Both the position numbers and the translations under genes were made by a program. Shown in pieces: positions 15,090 to 23,803 of a stretch of DNA of 64,000 bases. The stretch's first letter is position 1, and each line of letters begins with the position of its first letter. Source of the DNA: Amycolatopsis sp. CA-230715 (lineage in GTDB: Bacteria > Actinomycetota > Actinomycetes > Mycobacteriales > Pseudonocardiaceae); NCBI RefSeq assembly GCF_018736145.1, contig NZ_CP059997.1:6757501-6821500 (forward strand). The letters run 5' to 3'. The notes beneath the pieces were generated by a model. The model was not told the origin of the DNA and searched no databases. It saw nothing but the letters and a program-made list of their open reading frames with translations.

Positions 15090-17531
15090 TCAAGCAGGCG
15101 CGTCCCCCGACGACCGTTTGTACGGGTTGGCGCGGATGCGCAAGGGGTCGGGGTGGTCGGGCCCCAACGCCCGCAGTCGGTCGGTGAGCAGTTCCTCCAA
15201 CGTGGCCTCCGCGCCGGCGGGGTTCCCAGCGTGTCCACGCCAATAGGCGAGGTAGTGGCGGGTGGTCAGGGTGTTGGGGTGATCAGGACCGAATACCCGC
15301 AGGTAGTCGGCGAACAACTCGTCGAACGTGGCGGCCGCGCCAGCGGGATCCCCGGCCTTCCCACGCCAGTGGGCGAGGTAGTGGCGGGTGGTCAGGGTGT
15401 TGGGGTGATCAGGACCCAGCACCCGCACCTCGTTGGCGAGCAACTCCGCGTATGCCGCTGCCGCGCCGGCGGAGTCGCCAGCGTGTCCACGCCAGTAGAT
15501 GAGGTAGTGGCGCGTGGCCAGGGTGTTGGGGTGGTCAGGACCCAGCACCCGCACGTAGTCAGCGAACAACTGCTCCAACGCGGCGGCCGCGCCAGCGGAG
15601 TCGCCGGCGTGTCCACGCCATCGGGCGTGGTTAGCACGGGTACCCAGGGTGTCCGGGTGATCAGGTCCCAGCACCCGCAGGTAGTCGGTAAGCAGTTCCT
15701 CGTACGCGGCCGCCGCGCCGTCGGGGTCCCCAGCCTTCCCGCGGAAGGCGGCGAGGTGGTTGCGGGTCATCAGGGTGTTGGGGTGGTCAGGACCCAGCAC
15801 CCGCGCCTCGTCGGTGAGTAGTTCCTCGTACGCGGCGGCCGCGCCAGCCGGATCCCCAGCGGTTCCACGCCAGATGGCCACGTAGTCGCGGGCGAGCATG
15901 GTGTCGGGGTGATCGGGCCCCAGCACCCGCAGGTAGTCGTCGAGCAACTCCTCACAGGCGGCCGCCGCGCCCGCCGGGTCCCCCGCATGTCCGAGCCATA
16001 GGGCGATATTGGTGCGGGCGAGCAGGGTGTCCGGGTGATCAGGACCCAGGCGTTCGGTCGCTGTGGTACGCAAACGTTGGAAGTAGTCGCGGGCTTGAGC
16101 GCTCCCATCGCGTTCTCGCAGGCTACGTCCAGCGCGAAACAACACCGGGTGGGCGCCAGACTCCCACAGGTACTGGCCCCCGGCCACGGCCAGAGCATCG
16201 GTATTGGCGCGCAACACCTGCCCAAGGGTGATGTCGCGTTCGATGTCCGGCCACACCCACATCACGGCGTCCGCTCCCGCTCGCACCATCACTGCCAGCC
16301 GATCCGGAAGCAGGCTGTCGCGGATGGCGCGCTGCACCAAGGCATGCACCCGCACTGCCCGGCTCGGTGAGTCAGGATCCAGCGTGATCAAGCTCAACCG
16401 CTGCAAACACCCCAACCCGTCCACCGCATCGTCCTCGGAAACCGCCCGGTCCGCAGCCGTGGTGAGCACCTCCAGCACTGACGGCGCGGTGAAGACTCCC
16501 AACGGGATGCGGTTCGCGTCCAGCACACTGGCCACCGCCAATAACGTGCCCGCCAGCCTGGTCGGGGCGAGCCGGTCGGCCTGCTCCACCGACAACGACC
16601 ATGTCACCGCCACCGTCGCCCGGTGCTCATCCGGCAGGCCTTCGCCCTCGGGCACCAGCGACGCCAACCGGCGCAGACGATCAGCGAACCGCCCCCGATA
16701 CGCCGCACACGTCAGGTTCCGGTCCACCATGTACGCGGCAGCCTGGGCCAATGCCAACGGCAAATACCCCAAGTCCCGCGCCAACCCCCTTACCCCATCA
16801 CCATTCCGAGGATCATCGAGTGCGTGCGGCTGCCCGGCCAGCACGCCCCGGAGATAGCCGTCAGCTTCGTCCGGGGTGAAGACGCCAACCTCGATCACTT
16901 GGCGTCCCGGGCCTCGCAGCGCGGCGTCATGTCGCCGAGTAGTCACCACCACTCGGCCGGTCTCCGTCGCCGGCGGCCACAAACCCCGCAGCTCCTGTGG
17001 CGACTGCAGGTCATCCACGACCACCAACCATCGAACCGACGTCGTGGCGAGCCATTCCAGCAACCTCCGCGCACCGCGTTCGGGATCGCGGTCCTCGATG
17101 CCGGTCAGATCCGTTGCCAGATGGGCGTAGCTGGACACGATCGCCTCCCGCGACCCCGCCCATACCCACACCCACACATCCACCTCACCTGCCACCCACA
17201 GACGCTCGGCGTAGTCCAACGCCAGCTGGGTCTTGCCCACCCCACCCAACCCCGACACCACACACGCCCGCACCGCCCCGTCAAGGCCGGCTACCGCCGC
17301 GCCGCCGCGGTCCAGAGTCTGCGCCAACAGCCGCGAATCGATCCGATCCTGGAAGGCCACCGCACGCGGCGGAGCGATCCCAGCCCGATACGGCAACGCG
17401 ACCACTTGTCTGGACGGCACGTGCAGGTGCACCCCACCCTCGACCACACCGGTCTGTACGACGCCCCCGGACACGGCGCCCCGTACGACATTGCGTGTGC
17501 CTCCCGCGGGACGCTCAGGCTCCTGACTCAC
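15090..17531 (-). CDS. STAND NTPase (NB-ARC) with seven near-identical TPR repeats
   Basis: The 813-residue protein starts at GTG 17531 (VSQEPERPAGGTRNVV). The N-terminus has the GAVSGGVVQTGVVEGGVHLH motif often found before actinobacterial NB-ARC domains. The NB-ARC domain spans about residues 70-400, with P-loop SGLGGVGKTQLALDYA, Walker B RWLVVVDDL and sensor VVVTTRRHD. The C-terminus is seven and a half 42-residue TPRs, each with LGPDHP(D/N)TL. Such proteins are signal-sensing switches, often in conflict or developmental pathways. No effector domain is fused. ATG 17564 is an alternative start. The open frame continues upstream into an integrase remnant. Confidence 0.85.
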   Translation of the reverse strand: MSQEPERPAGGTRNVVRGAVSGGVVQTGVVEGGVHLHVPSRQVVALPYRAGIAPPRAVAFQDRIDSRLLAQTLDRGGAAVAGLDGAVRACVVSGLGGVGKTQLALDYAERLWVAGEVDVWVWVWAGSREAIVSSYAHLATDLTGIEDRDPERGARRLLEWLATTSVRWLVVVDDLQSPQELRGLWPPATETGRVVVTTRRHDAALRGPGRQVIEVGVFTPDEADGYLRGVLAGQPHALDDPRNGDGVRGLARDLGYLPLALAQAAAYMVDRNLTCAAYRGRFADRLRRLASLVPEGEGLPDEHRATVAVTWSLSVEQADRLAPTRLAGTLLAVASVLDANRIPLGVFTAPSVLEVLTTAADRAVSEDDAVDGLGCLQRLSLITLDPDSPSRAVRVHALVQRAIRDSLLPDRLAVMVRAGADAVMWVWPDIERDITLGQVLRANTDALAVAGGQYLWESGAHPVLFRAGRSLRERDGSAQARDYFQRLRTTATERLGPDHPDTLLARTNIALWLGHAGDPAGAAAACEELLDDYLRVLGPDHPDTMLARDYVAIWRGTAGDPAGAAAAYEELLTDEARVLGPDHPNTLMTRNHLAAFRGKAGDPDGAAAAYEELLTDYLRVLGPDHPDTLGTRANHARWRGHAGDSAGAAAALEQLFADYVRVLGPDHPNTLATRHYLIYWRGHAGDSAGAAAAYAELLANEVRVLGPDHPNTLTTRHYLAHWRGKAGDPAGAAATFDELFADYLRVFGPDHPNTLTTRHYLAYWRGHAGNPAGAEATLEELLTDRLRALGPDHPDPLRIRANPYKRSSGDAPA
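15168..16049 (-). repeat. Seven tandem 126-bp repeats in the STAND gene
   Basis: Seven consecutive 126-bp units, each encoding a 42-residue TPR, lie at 15168-16049, with a partial eighth at 15090-15167. The units are strongly similar in DNA as well as protein (shared GGTGTTGGGGTGATCAGGAC-like blocks). That indicates recent tandem expansion or gene conversion and a likely strain-variable copy number. Confidence 0.85.
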
Positions 17532-17720
17532 CCGCCAATTGTCTCGGTGCCACACGTCGGCCATTCGGTCCAGCCGACGACAGCGACCCGAATGGAGCAC
17601 CCGCCCACCATGGACTCGGCGGCGTCCGCCACCCACTACGCGAACCGCACTGTCATCGGCAAGACAGGATGTTCGGGCGAGTTCAGGTACCGGATGCCAT
17701 GTAGGCCGCGAGGACATGGT

Positions 17721-17876
17721 TCGCCGAGACACCGTGGACGGTTTGAACCGGTGGACTTCCTGCATCCACCGCACGTACCGCACACGCGAGCTACCCGTGA
17801 ACCGCGCCAAGTACGCAGACGTCGCCAACCGCAACACCACACCATCGCCGTCCGGCGACACATCTGAAGTAGTCAT
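17721..17876 (-). pseudogene. Tyrosine recombinase (phage-type integrase) remnant
   Basis: Reading from ATG 17876, the product has TSAYLARFTGSSRV directly joined to RYVRWMQEVHRFKPSTVSRR. In intact actinobacterial integrases these two segments of the SAM-like core-binding domain are separated by about 35-40 residues, so an in-frame deletion has occurred. The sequence decays after STVSRR and no catalytic domain (R-H-R-Y) is found. The remaining frame runs open into the STAND gene. This is a mobile-element scar in the region next to the rlmN duplication. Confidence 0.6.
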
Positions 17877-17890
17877 GCCCACGACGATGC

Positions 17891-18379
17891 CTACGGTGTC
17901 TCGCGGTGAACTCGACCTTGTCGCCGTGGCCAGAACTGCATCACCCAGTGCTCGTACGGACCGCCGCCGAGATCTGGACGGTCGCCGCCGACCTTGGCGG
18001 CTTCCCGCCCGCGGCAGTACACCCTCAGCCAGTACTCGCCGGCCGGCCCGACAGCGATAGTGTTGTCGGACACGCCCATCGTGACGAAGGCCAACCGCAG
18101 CACGCCGGACGTGAGCGGAATCGTGCCTGCCCACACCACGTCCCACGTTCCCTCCGAAGCGGGCGGCTCGGCATCCCAGGACTCCAGGCGTACCGGCGCC
18201 ATGTGGCTGACGCCAGCACTCCGGAACACCGCGCCGTTCTTACCGGTCAGCATCGTCTCCGGCGACCCCAGCGCAGCCCAGCCGAGTTCACCGGGCTCGA
18301 CCCGGTCGTCATCGATGAGTCCGAACTTCGCCCATTCGACCGTGGCGAGATCGTCCAGCGTGGCCCGTGGTGTTGCCAT
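17891..18379 (-). CDS. Hypothetical protein
   Basis: A 162-residue protein starts at ATG 18379 (MATPRATLDDLATVEWAKFG), preceded by a strong GGAGGGAG site. It has no signal peptide or membrane segment and is rich in Trp and Asp/Glu (WDVVWAGTIPL, GEYWLRVYCRGREA, HWVMQFWPRR), suggesting a compact beta-rich domain. I do not recognise the family. The frame stays open upstream to a GTG at 18550, with protein-like sequence (VHQLDVRLTRVSIDIGHGYG), so a longer product or an in-frame fusion with a lost upstream gene is possible. Confidence 0.55.
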   Translation of the reverse strand: MATPRATLDDLATVEWAKFGLIDDDRVEPGELGWAALGSPETMLTGKNGAVFRSAGVSHMAPVRLESWDAEPPASEGTWDVVWAGTIPLTSGVLRLAFVTMGVSDNTIAVGPAGEYWLRVYCRGREAAKVGGDRPDLGGGPYEHWVMQFWPRRQGRVHRETP

Positions 18380-18693
18380 CATTCTCCCTCCGAGTACGTC
18401 AACCCGATCAACCTCCGCAGTGAGTGTGACGGCCTGCATGTGCTGAACGGCAAGCCGGAACGCTTCGAGCACGTTGGCCGGGAGCCGTGGCCCGTACCCG
18501 TGCCCGATGTCGATGCTGACCCGCGTGAGCCTGACGTCGAGCTGATGCACGCTGAGCAGGAAGTGTGGGACGCCTCCGCCGGCGCGGAACAGGACCAGTT
18601 CAGCCGACCGGGACCCGCCACGATGGTGTGGCGGAAGGGGGGAGGTGAGTGATCACGTGTCGGTAGCTTGGGACAGGTGAGTCGCCCAAGCTA

Positions 18694-19394
18694 CTGAGAA
18701 CCGTTCGTTTGTCCGGGGCCTTCGCACACCGGGAGCGGCACGGTCAAGTTGACCTGTACCTGCCCGAAGCCGATGACCCGCGTCCGGCGGTTGTGTTCGT
18801 CCACGGCGGACCCATCCCCGTCGATCTCACCCCCACACCACGGGAGTGCCCACCTACGTCGGATACGGGAACGCCGTGGCAGAGCGAGGATTCGTCGGTG
18901 CCACAGTCGACCACGGGTTGCGCGACTTCGCGGCATACCCGCGTGCGGCCAAGGATGTGGCCGCCGCCGTCGATCTGGCCCGCAATGATCCCCGGGTCGA
19001 CCAAGACCGCGTGGCCCTGTGGTTTTTCTCAGCAGGAGGGTTGCTGCTGGCCGATTGGCTTCGCGACCCGCCGCGATGGCTGCGCTGTGTTGGGGCGAGT
19101 TACCCGATCCTCGCCCCGCGGCCCGGACGCGGCATCGATCCCCGGTTCAGCCCCGCCGATGCCGTCGCCGCCGCCGGCCAACTCCCCGTCATCCTGACCA
19201 CCGCGGGCCGGGAACGAGACGAGATCGCCGTCACGGTCCCGCCATTCATCAAAGCGGCCCGCGAGGCCAACACCCGGCTTGAGGTGATCGACGTGCCCGA
19301 TGGCCAGCACGGCTTCGACCAACTCGACCATACCGAGCAGTCCATTGCCGCAGTCGAACGAGCGATCGAGGCTGTGCTGGCGCCCCTCCGATGA
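18694..19394 (+). pseudogene. Alpha/beta hydrolase (dienelactone-hydrolase-like), frameshifted
   Basis: The first part (HRERHGQVDLYLPEADDPRP, AVVFVHGG) and second part (PTYVGYGNAVAERGF, VALWFFSAGGLLLADW, DGQHGFDQLDHT) belong to one alpha/beta hydrolase. They lie in different frames. A single base is missing near 18846-18850, where a TGGCCC-like sequence would be expected and TGCCC is found. There is also no ATG at the 5' end, only CTG 18694 or TTG 18709. The nucleophile context is FFSAGG, with catalytic His in QHGFD. It is probably inactive, though the second half could be translated from GTG 18846. Confidence 0.7.
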
Positions 19395-19594
19395 GATGAA
19401 GGGCTCACCGGCCAACGACGCCCGCGCAACGCCTACACACCAGCGGGACAGCGTGTCGCGGCATGTGCGGATGTTCTGTGTCCAGCTGTGTCGGCGATTG
19501 CCCGGTGGCCTCACGATGGGGGCTGGTGCTGTGGCCGGGGTCGCTCCTTTCGCCCCCGGTTGTCGATGGCCCCCACCGGCGAGGAGCGTGGTGC

Positions 19595-20500
19595 TTAGCG
19601 GGGCCCTGAGCGGTCCCCGGAGTGGCGCAGCGGGGCCAGTGCTTGTGCGGCGTGGGAGAAGAGGACGTAGTGCCCGCCCTCGACGAAGTGGGGTGTCACG
19701 TTGGGCAGTCGGGATGTGATCTCGCGTCCGGTTAGCGGCCGGATGTTGGTGTCCTGCTCGCCGTGCCACCATTCCACCGGGCCGGTGACCTCGCGCAGGT
19801 CGAACCCCCATGGATGGCACAGGGTGGCGAAGTCTTGTGTCGGGCCGGAGGAGCCCTGCCGGTATCCGTCGCCGAGCGCCTCCATCGCGATCCGGGTCTG
19901 GTCGGGGAACGTCCTGGCGAACTCGGCGTCCGCTGACGTCCCGCGCATGGCCAGGTTCATGAGGCGGTCCACCGCCTTCGCCGACCGGGGCGCGCTAAGC
20001 CGACACAGGGCGCCGAACAGCCGGGGCGTGTGGACAGCCAGGCCGTTGTAGAAACGCGATATGCGCGACATCATGCCGTCGGCGCGGGTCCAGTCTTCGC
20101 TGTAGGGCGGACTCCCTGCGCCCACTACCGTGCAGGACACACGGTTGGCGAGCCGGTGCGCGACGGCGAGGGCATAGGCGCCGCCAGCGGAGTGGCCGAG
20201 CAGCCCGAAGCGCTGCAGCCTCAGGTGGTCCGCCAGTTGCTCGACGTCGCCGGCCCAGTCGGCCAGCAGCCGCCGGGGTGCCGGGTCGGAGCGCCCCATG
20301 CCTGGCCGGTCCACGGACAACAGTCGGATTCCGCTGGCTGTGGCAGCCGCGTCCAGCGCGGCTCCCGCGTGCCCGGAGGTCGCCGACCCGGGCAGGAACA
20401 CACACGGCCGGCCAGCCCGGTCCCCGTGCTCGTGCCAGCTGAGGTTTCGGCCGTCGTGGAGGGTCATCGATTCCGGTATGAGGTGCTCACCGTGGTTCAC
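19595..20500 (-). CDS. Alpha/beta hydrolase
   Basis: The 301-residue protein starts at GTG 20500 (VNHGEHLIPESMTLHDGRNL). It has the oxyanion-side VFLPGSATSG, the RPGMGRSDPAP loop, the nucleophile elbow GLLGHSAGGAYA (Ser), a likely acid in WHGEQDTN and the histidine in FVEGGHYVLF. It is cytosolic with unknown substrate. The start overlaps the stop of the upstream GbsR/MarR-type gene by 3 bases (GTGA arrangement), so the two form an operon. Confidence 0.85.
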   Translation of the reverse strand: MNHGEHLIPESMTLHDGRNLSWHEHGDRAGRPCVFLPGSATSGHAGAALDAAATASGIRLLSVDRPGMGRSDPAPRRLLADWAGDVEQLADHLRLQRFGLLGHSAGGAYALAVAHRLANRVSCTVVGAGSPPYSEDWTRADGMMSRISRFYNGLAVHTPRLFGALCRLSAPRSAKAVDRLMNLAMRGTSADAEFARTFPDQTRIAMEALGDGYRQGSSGPTQDFATLCHPWGFDLREVTGPVEWWHGEQDTNIRPLTGREITSRLPNVTPHFVEGGHYVLFSHAAQALAPLRHSGDRSGPR

Positions 20501-20976
20501 AAGGGATTCCCGTCTGTAGTTCGGTGCAGTTCCCGCCACTCCGCGAGCAGCCGCGGCAGGCGCTCGGCGAGGAAGTCGCCGAGCGAGGCCATCTCCTCCA
20601 GCTGCTGGCGCCGTTCGGGGCTCTGGTCGTCCAGCAGCCGCATGCCTTCACGAGCGAAATCGGCCACTTCGCGATAGGGCGCGGGGTCGAACCCGCGGGA
20701 TTCGTCGATGGTTACCCGGACCCGATCGACTCGCTCACCTGCTGCTCGTTCACGTTGCAACACGCCGATCGCCGCCAAGTCCTTCACCGCCAGCGCGGCA
20801 GCACTGCGACTCGCCTGCAACGCGGCGGCCAGCTCGTCGATGCTCTGCCAGGCCGGTTCGCACACGAGCAGGTAGCCGACAACCCGCCCGGCCATGGGGG
20901 AGACGCGGTACCGGCGCACCCACACCCTGGCGACCCGGTCGGCGTACCGAAGCTGTTCCTTAGTTGGCACGGCCAT
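20497..20976 (-). CDS. GbsR/MarR-family transcriptional regulator
   Basis: The 159-residue winged-helix protein starts MAVPTKEQLRYADRVARVWV. The DNA-binding region is RRYRVSPMAGRVVGYLLVCE then SIDELAAALQASRSAAALAV. The C-terminal helical part (EGMRLLDDQSPERRQQLEEM) is typical of GbsR-like proteins that respond to small ligands. It leads a two-gene operon with the hydrolase and has an AT-rich palindromic promoter in front of it, so autoregulation is likely. Confidence 0.88.
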   Translation of the reverse strand: MAVPTKEQLRYADRVARVWVRRYRVSPMAGRVVGYLLVCEPAWQSIDELAAALQASRSAAALAVKDLAAIGVLQRERAAGERVDRVRVTIDESRGFDPAPYREVADFAREGMRLLDDQSPERRQQLEEMASLGDFLAERLPRLLAEWRELHRTTDGNPL

Positions 20977-20983
20977 CAGGCTA

Positions 20984-21023
20984 GTCTAGGTTATCTAATA
21001 TGACAATATTTTCTGTCAAACCT
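20984..21023 (-). promoter_or_regulatory. AT-rich palindromic promoter/operator of the GbsR/MarR gene
   Basis: On the minus strand a TTGACA -35 (21019-21014) overlaps the inverted repeat TGACA (21001-21005)/TGTCA (21014-21018). An outer TAGGTT/AACCTA pair frames it. The region is conspicuously AT-rich in this genome and sits 25-45 bases upstream of the regulator ATG, as expected for an autoregulated operator. Confidence 0.6.
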
Positions 21024-21533
21024 ACGAATTCGCTGATCAGGCATGCTTCTGAGCCCACGTGGCGGGCCCAAAGACCTCGAGATCTCCGCTGTGCGACTCG
21101 TCGGTGGCGTCCGGAAGTGGTGGGCGGTGGCGTCGGATGGGACGTCGGCTGCGTGGGCCTCCGACCAACCGGCACCGTGGCGACAAGATCCCGTCCAGGC
21201 GGTGGGTGCGGGCGCCCCCCAGCCATTCCTCGTCCAGTGGCGGGCCGCCCATCGCACGGCCGCGAACATGATGGCGCCGAACTTCGTGGGCGGAACGCGC
21301 TGTCATCGGCATGAGCGGATGTTTGCGGCTGCAGATGACGGAGGAGTTGTGTGGCATGTCGGTCGCTATGGTTCCGGGTGATCGTGTGTCGTCATGGCGC
21401 ACGGCGATTGGCTACATGTTCAGGTATTTCTTCGGATTGAAGATGTGGCTCTTGGCCCGTTGGGTGGTGTCGGGCCTCGCGCGCGGCGACGTGCCAGGGT
21501 GTACGTTGCTACTGAGCCGACGCCGGGCAAAGA
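21024..21533. other. Non-coding or decayed stretch
   Basis: About 510 bases without a convincing gene. ORFs on both strands are Arg/Pro-rich shadows with no recognisable motif. It lies between the GbsR operon promoter and a possible tiny membrane protein gene and may be degraded mobile DNA. I see no RNA gene. Confidence 0.4.
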
Positions 21534-21707
21534 TCAGCCTGCGATGGCCACAAGCGTGATGGTGAAGGCCGCGAAGACGATGGTCAGCAAGAGCATTCGG
21601 CGGAATCGTTGGTGATCACGTAGGCAGTCGTCGACGATGCTTGTCCATGACGGAGATTTTCCGCCTGACGGCTCACCAACGATGATTGCGAGGTGGGTGC
21701 CCCACAC
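21534..21707 (-). CDS. Possible small membrane protein
   Basis: A 57-residue reading from GTG 21707 ends with a clean single transmembrane helix preceded by basic residues: DDCLRDHQRFRRMLLL then TIVFAAFTITLVAIAG. The composition is protein-like. The start and ribosome site are weak, and the frame stays open far upstream into an antisense of the transporter gene. The function is unknown. Confidence 0.35.
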   Translation of the reverse strand: MWGTHLAIIVGEPSGGKSPSWTSIVDDCLRDHQRFRRMLLLTIVFAAFTITLVAIAG

Positions 21708-21739
21708 CCTCTCGCCGACAGCGGGAACGTCTGGGTGTG

Positions 21740-21790
21740 TTGAGCGCCGTGACCGGGTTGCTGTCCGAGGACTTCCGACGGCGACGCCTG
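21740..21790 (+). pseudogene. Short vapC-like fragment
   Basis: Twenty bases (21757-21776) are identical to the vapC gene at 14242-14261. The flanking codons also align: VTGLLSEDF plus a following LP here against VTELLSEDF and LP in the toxin. Only about 17 codons are recognisable. It looks like a scrap of a second FitB/VapC toxin, another sign of mobile-element turnover. Confidence 0.45.
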
Positions 21791-21805
21791 CCGAGGACAA
21801 GCGAA

Positions 21806-23209
21806 TCACCGCACCCGTTCGACCCTCCACAGTGGACGCAGGCGGCGGGTGGCGAGGTAGAGCGCGGCCGCGACGACGGCGGCCACGATCATCGCGATGT
21901 CGCCGAAGGCGGGGAACGCGCGGACGAACGAGCCCACGTACACGCTCGAATTCCAGAACGGGACCGAGGCGAGCACGGCGACGGCCCACGCGACCGCGCC
22001 CCATTCGAGCCTGCGGCCGGTGTCGTACAGCTCGGGGATGCGGGCGCGGTCGGACCGCCCGCCGAGGTAGAAGTCGGCCAGCAGGATCGCGGCGAAGGGT
22101 GCGATGAAGTACGAGGTGAGGTTGAGGAAGATGGAGAACTTGTCCTCGACGCCCGCCTCGCCCCACAGGCACACCGCGAACGACAGCACCGACATGACGA
22201 CCACGCCCTGCGTTCGCGTGACCGGGATGCGCAGCGTCTGCACGGAGATCGCGCCGCCGTAGATGTTGAGGAAGTTCTGGGCCAGCACCGAAATGACGAT
22301 CGCGATGAGCGCGGGGGTGGCGAACGGTCCGGTCAGTTCGCGCAGCGCTTCGACCGCGTCGGTGCCGCCCGCCCCGTTGCCGACGAGCACGCCGAGCGAA
22401 CCGAGCCAGAACAGGGTGACGAAGTTGCCGATCCCGGTGAACCACGAGGTGCCGCGGGCGACGGCAGGGGAGTCGGGCAGGTAGCGCGAGTAGTCGGAGG
22501 CGAACGGAGCCCACGCGACGAGGAAGGCGAGGAAGAACCCGGCGAAGGTGATCCACCCGCCGCTGCCCGAAGCCTTGAGCGCCGGCGCGTGCCCGGTGCC
22601 GATCGAACCACGGGAGATGGCCACGACGGTGATCAGCACGAAGAGCGCGGCCAGCACGAACGACAGCAGCCGCTGGAAGTAGTGGATCATGTTGTAGCCG
22701 TAGATCGAGATGATCATGACGAGCACGGTCAGCCCGAAGGCGCCGGTCCAGAACGGCGCGCCGGTAAGCGCGCTGAACGCCTTGCCGCCGAGGATGACGG
22801 TGACCGCGGACCAGCCGATGCCCGCGAACACGTTGATGTAGGCGACCGGTAGCACGTTGCCGAGGAAGCCGAGCGGGCCGCGGGCCTGGATCTGCTGCGG
22901 CACGCCGAGCCGGACGCCCATCCGGGACATCACGGCCATGAGCAGCGACCCGAGCGCGGTGCCGACCGCGATGGCGATGATGGCCGAGGTGACGCTCAGG
23001 CCGTACGCCGTGGCGCTGAAACCCAGTAGCACCACGGGGAAGTTGAGCCCGGCGGCGAACCACACGAAGAACTGCGAGCGCGGTTTGCCGTGCCGTTCGT
23101 GGTCGGGGATGTGGTCGACGCCGAAGGGCTCGACCTTGCGCAGCGAGGTTCCGTACTGGGCCGTGGCGTGCTCCACCGGTGGGGTGGCCTGGCGGCTGGG
23201 ATGGGACAT
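21806..23209 (-). CDS. NCS1-family cytosine/purine-type permease
   Basis: The 467-residue protein has about 12 membrane segments and the NCS1 features: hydrophilic N-terminus with VEPFGVDHIPDHERHG, a helix 1 region WFAAGLNFPVVLLG and the helix 6/8 block FAGFFLAFLVAWAPFASDYS plus RYLP. NCS1 carriers use H+ or Na+ gradients to import nucleobases, hydantoins, allantoin or pyridoxine-type vitamins. The start at 23209 follows GGAGG. It lies 17 bp after the cupin gene in the same operon and divergent from the catabolic operon, so it is probably its substrate importer. Confidence 0.9.
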   Translation of the reverse strand: MSHPSRQATPPVEHATAQYGTSLRKVEPFGVDHIPDHERHGKPRSQFFVWFAAGLNFPVVLLGFSATAYGLSVTSAIIAIAVGTALGSLLMAVMSRMGVRLGVPQQIQARGPLGFLGNVLPVAYINVFAGIGWSAVTVILGGKAFSALTGAPFWTGAFGLTVLVMIISIYGYNMIHYFQRLLSFVLAALFVLITVVAISRGSIGTGHAPALKASGSGGWITFAGFFLAFLVAWAPFASDYSRYLPDSPAVARGTSWFTGIGNFVTLFWLGSLGVLVGNGAGGTDAVEALRELTGPFATPALIAIVISVLAQNFLNIYGGAISVQTLRIPVTRTQGVVVMSVLSFAVCLWGEAGVEDKFSIFLNLTSYFIAPFAAILLADFYLGGRSDRARIPELYDTGRRLEWGAVAWAVAVLASVPFWNSSVYVGSFVRAFPAFGDIAMIVAAVVAAALYLATRRLRPLWRVERVR

Positions 23210-23226
23210 CGACGTCCTCCGGAAGG

Positions 23227-23616
23227 TCAGGACTGGGGATCCGGGATGAGGTGGTGCTGCCCGTGCGCGGTGACCGACAGGTGGGTCATCGAGTCGGTGG
23301 CCGCGGCGAGATGGCGGTGCCAGTGACCGCGCGGGACGGTCACGACGTCTCCCGCGTGCAAGGGATGGACGCCTTGCTCGTCCTCCAGTGCGCCCGTCCC
23401 CGCGGTCACGACCAGCGTCTGGTCGGAATCGTGGGTGTGCCACGCGGTGCTCGCGCCGGGATCGAACGTGGTGGCCATGACGGTCAGTTCGCCGGTGGCC
23501 CGTGCCTGGCGCGCGATCCGCGCGCGGACCCGGCCGCGGAACATCGGCTGGTCGCCGCACTCGATCTCGGGTGGCTCGGGCCGGAAGCGCACGAAGAACT
23601 CGTCGCGTGGGGGCAT
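23227..23616 (-). CDS. Cupin-domain protein
   Basis: The 129-residue single-domain cupin has metal-binding motif 1 as TAWHTHDSDQTLVVTAGTG and motif 2 as VPRGHWHRHLAA. ATG 23616 is preceded by GAGGAG at a good distance. It could be a small metalloenzyme or a ligand-binding helper. It is the first gene of the operon with the NCS1 permease and shares the GntR operator region with the divergent catabolic operon. Confidence 0.85.
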   Translation of the reverse strand: MPPRDEFFVRFRPEPPEIECGDQPMFRGRVRARIARQARATGELTVMATTFDPGASTAWHTHDSDQTLVVTAGTGALEDEQGVHPLHAGDVVTVPRGHWHRHLAAATDSMTHLSVTAHGQHHLIPDPQS

Positions 23617-23664
23617 CGTCAACTCCTCGGCGTTGAGGAAGGGGCGCCGATTTTCACGAGGACT

Positions 23665-23673
23665 CTTGCATGC
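23665..23673. promoter_or_regulatory. GntR half-site on the cupin side
   Basis: CTTGCATGC, identical to one arm of the palindrome at 23779-23803, lies 49 bases upstream of the cupin ATG. It sits within an imperfect TTGCATGCAT palindrome. The shared arm suggests the same regulator controls both divergent operons. Confidence 0.5.
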
Positions 23674-23778
23674 ATCAAAGGGTCCGTCAACACCTGACTA
23701 TCTTGCCGCCGCCTCGGCATAGTTCCTGGAAAACCAGTTGACCGGCCACCAGTGGCGAGACTGTTGACTCGGCCGGTG

Positions 23779-23803
23779 GCATGCAAGTACGTTCCTTGCA
23801 TGC
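23779..23803. promoter_or_regulatory. GntR operator overlapping the gntR start codon
   Basis: The perfect inverted repeat GCATGCAAG (23779-23787) and CTTGCATGC (23795-23803) has a 7-bp spacer. The right arm contains the ATG of the GntR gene (23800). Binding here would block both transcription and initiation, giving tight autoregulation. Confidence 0.7.
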
